Shown in pieces: positions 4,849 through 7,935 of a DNA stretch of 7,935 nucleotides. The stretch comes from Gammaproteobacteria bacterium. GTDB lineage: Bacteria > Pseudomonadota > Gammaproteobacteria > Granulosicoccales > Granulosicoccaceae. Position numbers and translations under genes: made by a program. The notes under the pieces are model-generated. The model had not been told where the DNA came from and made no database searches. It saw only the letters and a list, made by a program, of their open reading frames with translations. How positions within the stretch are numbered: the first letter of the stretch is position 1; each line of letters opens with the position of its first letter. Location: contig JAHQVR010000066.1 of assembly GCA_019634245.1 (NCBI GenBank), positions 1-7,935 on the forward strand. The letters are read 5' to 3'.

Positions 4849-6990
4849 ATGGGCAAAATTATTCAAACCGCACAGGGATTACTGCTTTTGTTGCTAATCG
4901 CAACAAATACCGCTTGGGCGGAAGAAAAGCGCTTGGCGTTGGTGATCGGTAACAGCGACTACACCAACGCGCCGTTAGTCAACCCTATCAATGATGCTCA
5001 AGACATGGCGTCCACGCTTGAGGGTCTTGGGTTTGATGTGATTTTAGAAACCAACGCGGATCGTCGCTCGATGGGTCGAGCGATTCGCACCTTTGGCAAG
5101 CGACTCAAACAGGACAAAGGTGTTGGGCTTTTTTACTACGCTGGCCACGGTGTACAAGTGGACAACCGTAATTTCCTGATCCCAGTGGATGCACCGGTTG
5201 AGGAAGCCGATGAAATCCCTTACGAATCGGTAGATGTGGGCAGTGTGCTGGCTAAAATGGAATCGGCAGGCAATTCACTTAATGTGTTGATTCTCGATGC
5301 CTGCCGTAACAATCCCTTTCCAAGCGATACGCGAACTGCCTCCAGGGGATTGGCACGCGTGGAAGCCCCGGTAGGTTCGCTGGTGGTGTACTCGACAGCA
5401 CCGGGTAAAGTGGCTGAAGATGGCGAGGGTCGGAACGGCACATTCACCAGTCATTTGCTGAAGTTCCTTCAAGAGCCCAATTTGACGCTTACGCAAACAG
5501 TGCGTAAGACTCGCGCTGCGGTCGTTAAGCAAACCGAGGGGCGCCAGGTGCCATGGGCCAGCAGTTCGCTGCTGACCGACTACTACTTGAATCCACAAGA
5601 AAATAAATCATCGAGCACTTCGAAATTTCAGGCTGCTGATGTAGAGGTTCTCTTCTGGCAATCGGCCGAAAAAGGCAACACATCAGAAGACTATCTGGCC
5701 TACTTGCAGGCCTTCCCAGAAGGCCAATTTTCGACGTTAGCCGAAAGTCGTATGGCCCGGCTGACGAGTCAGCCCTCTTTAGACACCAAAGACCTCGGGT
5801 CTCTAACCACAAGCGACACCCATGAAGACACGAATGTACTGGCTATGGTGGAATCGGGTGATCAAACAGCAGTGCAAGATCCGCGTCCGTCGCCCGGAGA
5901 GGTAGAAACTCGCGGTAAATTTTATGTTGATGCGCAACCCAGTGAGGCTCGGGTTCGCATCATGAACATCGTAGACAAATACTTTCCTGGCATTCAACTC
6001 GATTACGGTAAACGCTATGACGTTTATGTCACGCACCCGGGATACAAACCTTGGCGTCAAACCATAGTGTTCAATGCAGACACGGAATACCTTCAGGTGT
6101 TTATGGAATCTGATAAAACACCGAGTGCTGATAAACCTCGTTTTGTAACGGTGTCTGGCGATGTTTATAGAATGGGCTGCAGCGAAGGGGATTCGCGTTG
6201 CAAACAATCTGAAAAGCCTAGTCGGGATGTGAATGTCGCAACCTTTCGAATATCTACCACAGAAATCACCGTTGGCCAGTTCAAAAAGTTTGTCTCTGCT
6301 ACGAACTATAAAACCGACGCCGAGCAAAACGCCGGTGGTTTTAAGGGCTGTTACATCTGGACAGAGCGAAAAGGTATTAGCCGATCAAACGGCACCTGGC
6401 AATGGAGCACAGAGCACAACTGGCGAGATCCAGGCTACCCACAAACCGATGAATTTCCAGTGACCTGTGTGAGTTGGAATGATGCTCGAGCCTACGCCAA
6501 GTGGCTGTCGCGAACCTCTGGTAAAGCCTATCGATTACCCACTGAAGCGGAGTGGGAATACGCTGCACGTGGGGGTACCCAGTCCATGTTTAGTTTCGGC
6601 AATAGCGTCTCTGATACCTGCAGCTATGCCAATGGTGCTGACCGAACGGTATCACCGGCGGGCTCCAAATGGAGTAGCCGTATGAAATGTAGTGACGGAC
6701 AATGGTTTAGTGCACCTGTTGCCACTTACCGACCGAATCCGTTTGGGTTGTTTGATATGCATGGCAATGTGTGGGAGTGGGTGGTTGATAATTGGGCGGA
6801 AACGCTCAAAGCCCATCCCACCGATGGCGGAGCATACGCCGATGGCGAGAGCGATAAAAAGGTCTTAAGGGGGGGCGCCTGGGATGGCGCATCCAGCGCC
6901 TTGCGAGCCTCATCACGTAGCCGAGGTATCCAGGCTAGCCGAGCCGCCATGACAGGATTTCGGGTCGTGGAGTCCCTCGCTCGGAATTAA
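4849..6990 (+). CDS. Exported caspase-like protease with PEGA-like and SUMF1/FGE-type domains
   Basis: 713 residues from ATG 4849. This start follows AGGA (4834-4837) at 11 nt and gives a clean signal peptide (M-G-K-I-I, Leu run 11-16, cut near A-W-A 24). ATG 4837 is possible (4 residues longer); the GTG at 4759 has no ribosome site. Domains: C14 caspase fold about 27-248, with V-I-G-N-S-D-Y near the start, catalytic His100 in Y-Y-A-G-H-G and Cys152 in L-D-A-C-R-N-N-P-F; a spacer at 262-305 with the E-V-L-F-W ... Y-L-x-x-F-P-E-G-x-F pattern seen in other caspase-family proteins; a PEGA-like stretch about 356-420; and a SUMF1/FGE-type domain about 432-706 (T-T-E-I-T-V-G-Q-F, R-L-P-T-E-A-E-W-E-Y-A-A-R-G-G, G-L-F-D-M-H-G-N-V-W-E-W, L-R-G-G-A-W, G-F-R-V-V). 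The FGE cysteine pair expected after R-G-G is absent, so formylglycine synthesis is unlikely and the domain may bind ligand or sugar. It probably acts in the periplasm or outside the cell. Substrate unknown. Confidence 0.93.
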   Translation: MGKIIQTAQGLLLLLLIATNTAWAEEKRLALVIGNSDYTNAPLVNPINDAQDMASTLEGLGFDVILETNADRRSMGRAIRTFGKRLKQDKGVGLFYYAGHGVQVDNRNFLIPVDAPVEEADEIPYESVDVGSVLAKMESAGNSLNVLILDACRNNPFPSDTRTASRGLARVEAPVGSLVVYSTAPGKVAEDGEGRNGTFTSHLLKFLQEPNLTLTQTVRKTRAAVVKQTEGRQVPWASSSLLTDYYLNPQENKSSSTSKFQAADVEVLFWQSAEKGNTSEDYLAYLQAFPEGQFSTLAESRMARLTSQPSLDTKDLGSLTTSDTHEDTNVLAMVESGDQTAVQDPRPSPGEVETRGKFYVDAQPSEARVRIMNIVDKYFPGIQLDYGKRYDVYVTHPGYKPWRQTIVFNADTEYLQVFMESDKTPSADKPRFVTVSGDVYRMGCSEGDSRCKQSEKPSRDVNVATFRISTTEITVGQFKKFVSATNYKTDAEQNAGGFKGCYIWTERKGISRSNGTWQWSTEHNWRDPGYPQTDEFPVTCVSWNDARAYAKWLSRTSGKAYRLPTEAEWEYAARGGTQSMFSFGNSVSDTCSYANGADRTVSPAGSKWSSRMKCSDGQWFSAPVATYRPNPFGLFDMHGNVWEWVVDNWAETLKAHPTDGGAYADGESDKKVLRGGAWDGASSALRASSRSRGIQASRAAMTGFRVVESLARN

Positions 6991-7194
6991 GTGCCCTGGT
7001 TCATAGTAAGCCTGTCAATTTCGTGATTCTAGTGGTATCACTGATTCGAGTTTGATGACACCCTGTTGTTTTCGGAACGCCCAACAAGTTTCTTTGTCAA
7101 ATTTCCACAGCCGGTTCGTTGCTTCTGATAATGGCGCGGCAATCGATACCCAGACAAGTGGCCGCCCCCCTACAGCAGAGAGTCGGAGTGATCA
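6991..7194. other. Intergenic region between the two protease genes
   Basis: 204 bp with no gene. No hairpin with a T-run follows the caspase-like stop; AGTG-GTAT-CACT near 7030 is only a 4-bp stem. The spacing and the promoter candidate at 7104-7132 suggest that the serine protease can be transcribed on its own. Confidence 0.5.
7104..7132 (+). promoter_or_regulatory. Candidate sigma-70 promoter for serine protease
   Basis: TCCACA (7104-7109, 4 of 6 to consensus), 17 nt, then GATAAT (7127-7132, 5 of 6). A start of transcription near 7139 would leave a leader of about 55 nt before the protease ATG. The -35 box is weak, so this is a candidate only. Confidence 0.35.
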
Positions 7195-7935
7195 ATGAAC
7201 ATCAAGTCTTTTACAAAACCATCTTATCTGGCCATTGGGCTGGCAGGTGCAATCATCTGCAGCTTCGGTAACGCCCGGGCCAATGACACACGCATTATCG
7301 GTGGGTTCGATGTCAATATCGAGGAAGTTCCCTCCACAGTGGCATTAATCGATGCCAACATTCTAGACGCTTCCGCAAGCTTATTCCAAAGCCAATTTTG
7401 TGGAGGAACCATCATCGGAGATCGTTGGGTGCTAACCGCAGCTCATTGTGTGGAATCACCCGACGGCGTTCCCAGCACAGCGCAAGATATTCTTGTGTTG
7501 ATGGGTACCACTGATTTGCGCAATCCTGTGGCCGATCCAGTGCCCGTGCAACGAATTATTCAACACGAAGAATGGAGTCGTCGTACCACAAAAAACGATA
7601 TTGCCTTACTCGAGTTGGCGCAGCGAGCAACTCAACCGGCCATCGCCATGGATACTCGTACACCACAATTGCAAGATGATGCGTTCATCGCAGGGTGGGG
7701 AACCATTTCGATTGATGCCGAAGGCAACCCCACTGCCTATGCAACAACCCTTCAAGGGGTATATGTGGAACTAACACCAGGAGACGTTTGCGGCAGCTTG
7801 TATCCGGTTTATGCAGATAGTCTGGACGGCACACAAGTGTGCGTCGGTGTACCAGAAGGTGGAAAAGGCGCTTGTTTTGGAGATAGCGGTGGCCCAGCTT
7901 ATCGGGTGACGGATCAGAACACTATTGTCTTATCA
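7195..7935 (+). CDS. Exported chymotrypsin-fold (S1) serine protease, 3' end outside window
   Basis: 247 codons are visible from ATG 7195, with GGAG at 7185-7188, 6 nt upstream; the frame is open at the right edge. Residues 1-28 are a Sec signal peptide (cut near A-R-A). A very short pro-segment N-D-T-R leads to R33-I34-I-G-G, the classic zymogen activation site after Arg. The triad is complete: His84 in T-A-A-H-C, Asp135 in N-D-I-A-L-L, Ser231 in G-D-S-G-G-P. Cys69-Cys85 matches the usual His-loop disulfide; Cys199, Cys216 and Cys227 fit the other conserved positions. The residue six before the catalytic Ser (chymotrypsin position 189) is Gly225, not Asp, so preference for Arg/Lys substrates is unlikely and an elastase- or chymotrypsin-like pocket is more probable. 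It lies 204 bp after the caspase-like gene on the same strand. About the last 20-30 residues of the protease domain, and any C-terminal extension, are missing. Confidence 0.94.
   Translation, partial: MNIKSFTKPSYLAIGLAGAIICSFGNARANDTRIIGGFDVNIEEVPSTVALIDANILDASASLFQSQFCGGTIIGDRWVLTAAHCVESPDGVPSTAQDILVLMGTTDLRNPVADPVPVQRIIQHEEWSRRTTKNDIALLELAQRATQPAIAMDTRTPQLQDDAFIAGWGTISIDAEGNPTAYATTLQGVYVELTPGDVCGSLYPVYADSLDGTQVCVGVPEGGKGACFGDSGGPAYRVTDQNTIVLS

Noticed and set aside
5803..6327. 174-codon minus-strand frame within the caspase-like gene
   Set aside because: Antisense to a gene with clear conserved domains; no family features of its own.
6145..6966. True formylglycine-generating enzyme activity of the C-terminal domain
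   Set aside because: The two active-site Cys expected after the R-G-G motif are not present and no sulfatase gene is in the window.

Overview
The window looks like a chromosomal segment of a Gram-negative bacterium. It encodes lipoproteins with clear lipoboxes and no Asp at +2, which fits outer-membrane sorting. It also encodes a small beta-barrel ending in an aromatic residue, and two exported proteins with Sec-type signals. Moderate GC, good Shine-Dalgarno sites and the family mix suggest a proteobacterium, perhaps a marine or environmental gammaproteobacterium. That assignment is inference. I see no rRNA, tRNA, CRISPR array, transposase or phage gene.

Left part, minus strand (1-4259): four lipoprotein genes and one outer-membrane barrel gene. 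In transcription order they are a two-domain lipoprotein (3378-4259, probably starting at TTG), a second two-domain lipoprotein with a Gly/Thr repeat linker (2251-3303), the barrel (1416-2105), a one-domain lipoprotein (921-1406) whose ribosome site overlaps the barrel stop codon, and a fourth lipoprotein with a Gly/Thr linker (1-590) that runs off the left edge. The four lipoproteins share one domain of about 100 residues that I do not recognise. It has an N-G-x-S lead-in, then W-x-C, a D-G-T-G-x-[YF]-like turn, a central Trp, and a closing C-x-R-x-D. Six copies are visible, so the locus is a local paralogue family built by duplication.

Centre (4260-4848): a long divergent intergenic region. 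It contains six tandem 15-bp units, most with a GGTC-C-GACC palindrome (4496-4585).

Right part, plus strand (4849-7935): an exported caspase-like protease (C14 fold, His and Cys present) fused to a PEGA-like domain and a SUMF1/FGE-type C-terminal domain that lacks the FGE catalytic cysteines. It is followed by an exported chymotrypsin-fold serine protease with a complete triad, cut by the right edge.

Taken together, this is a cell-envelope locus: surface or periplasmic lipoproteins and a barrel on one strand, and two exported proteases on the other. A functional link between the two halves is only inferred from adjacency. The new-looking element is the repeated W-x-C/C-x-R lipoprotein domain family.
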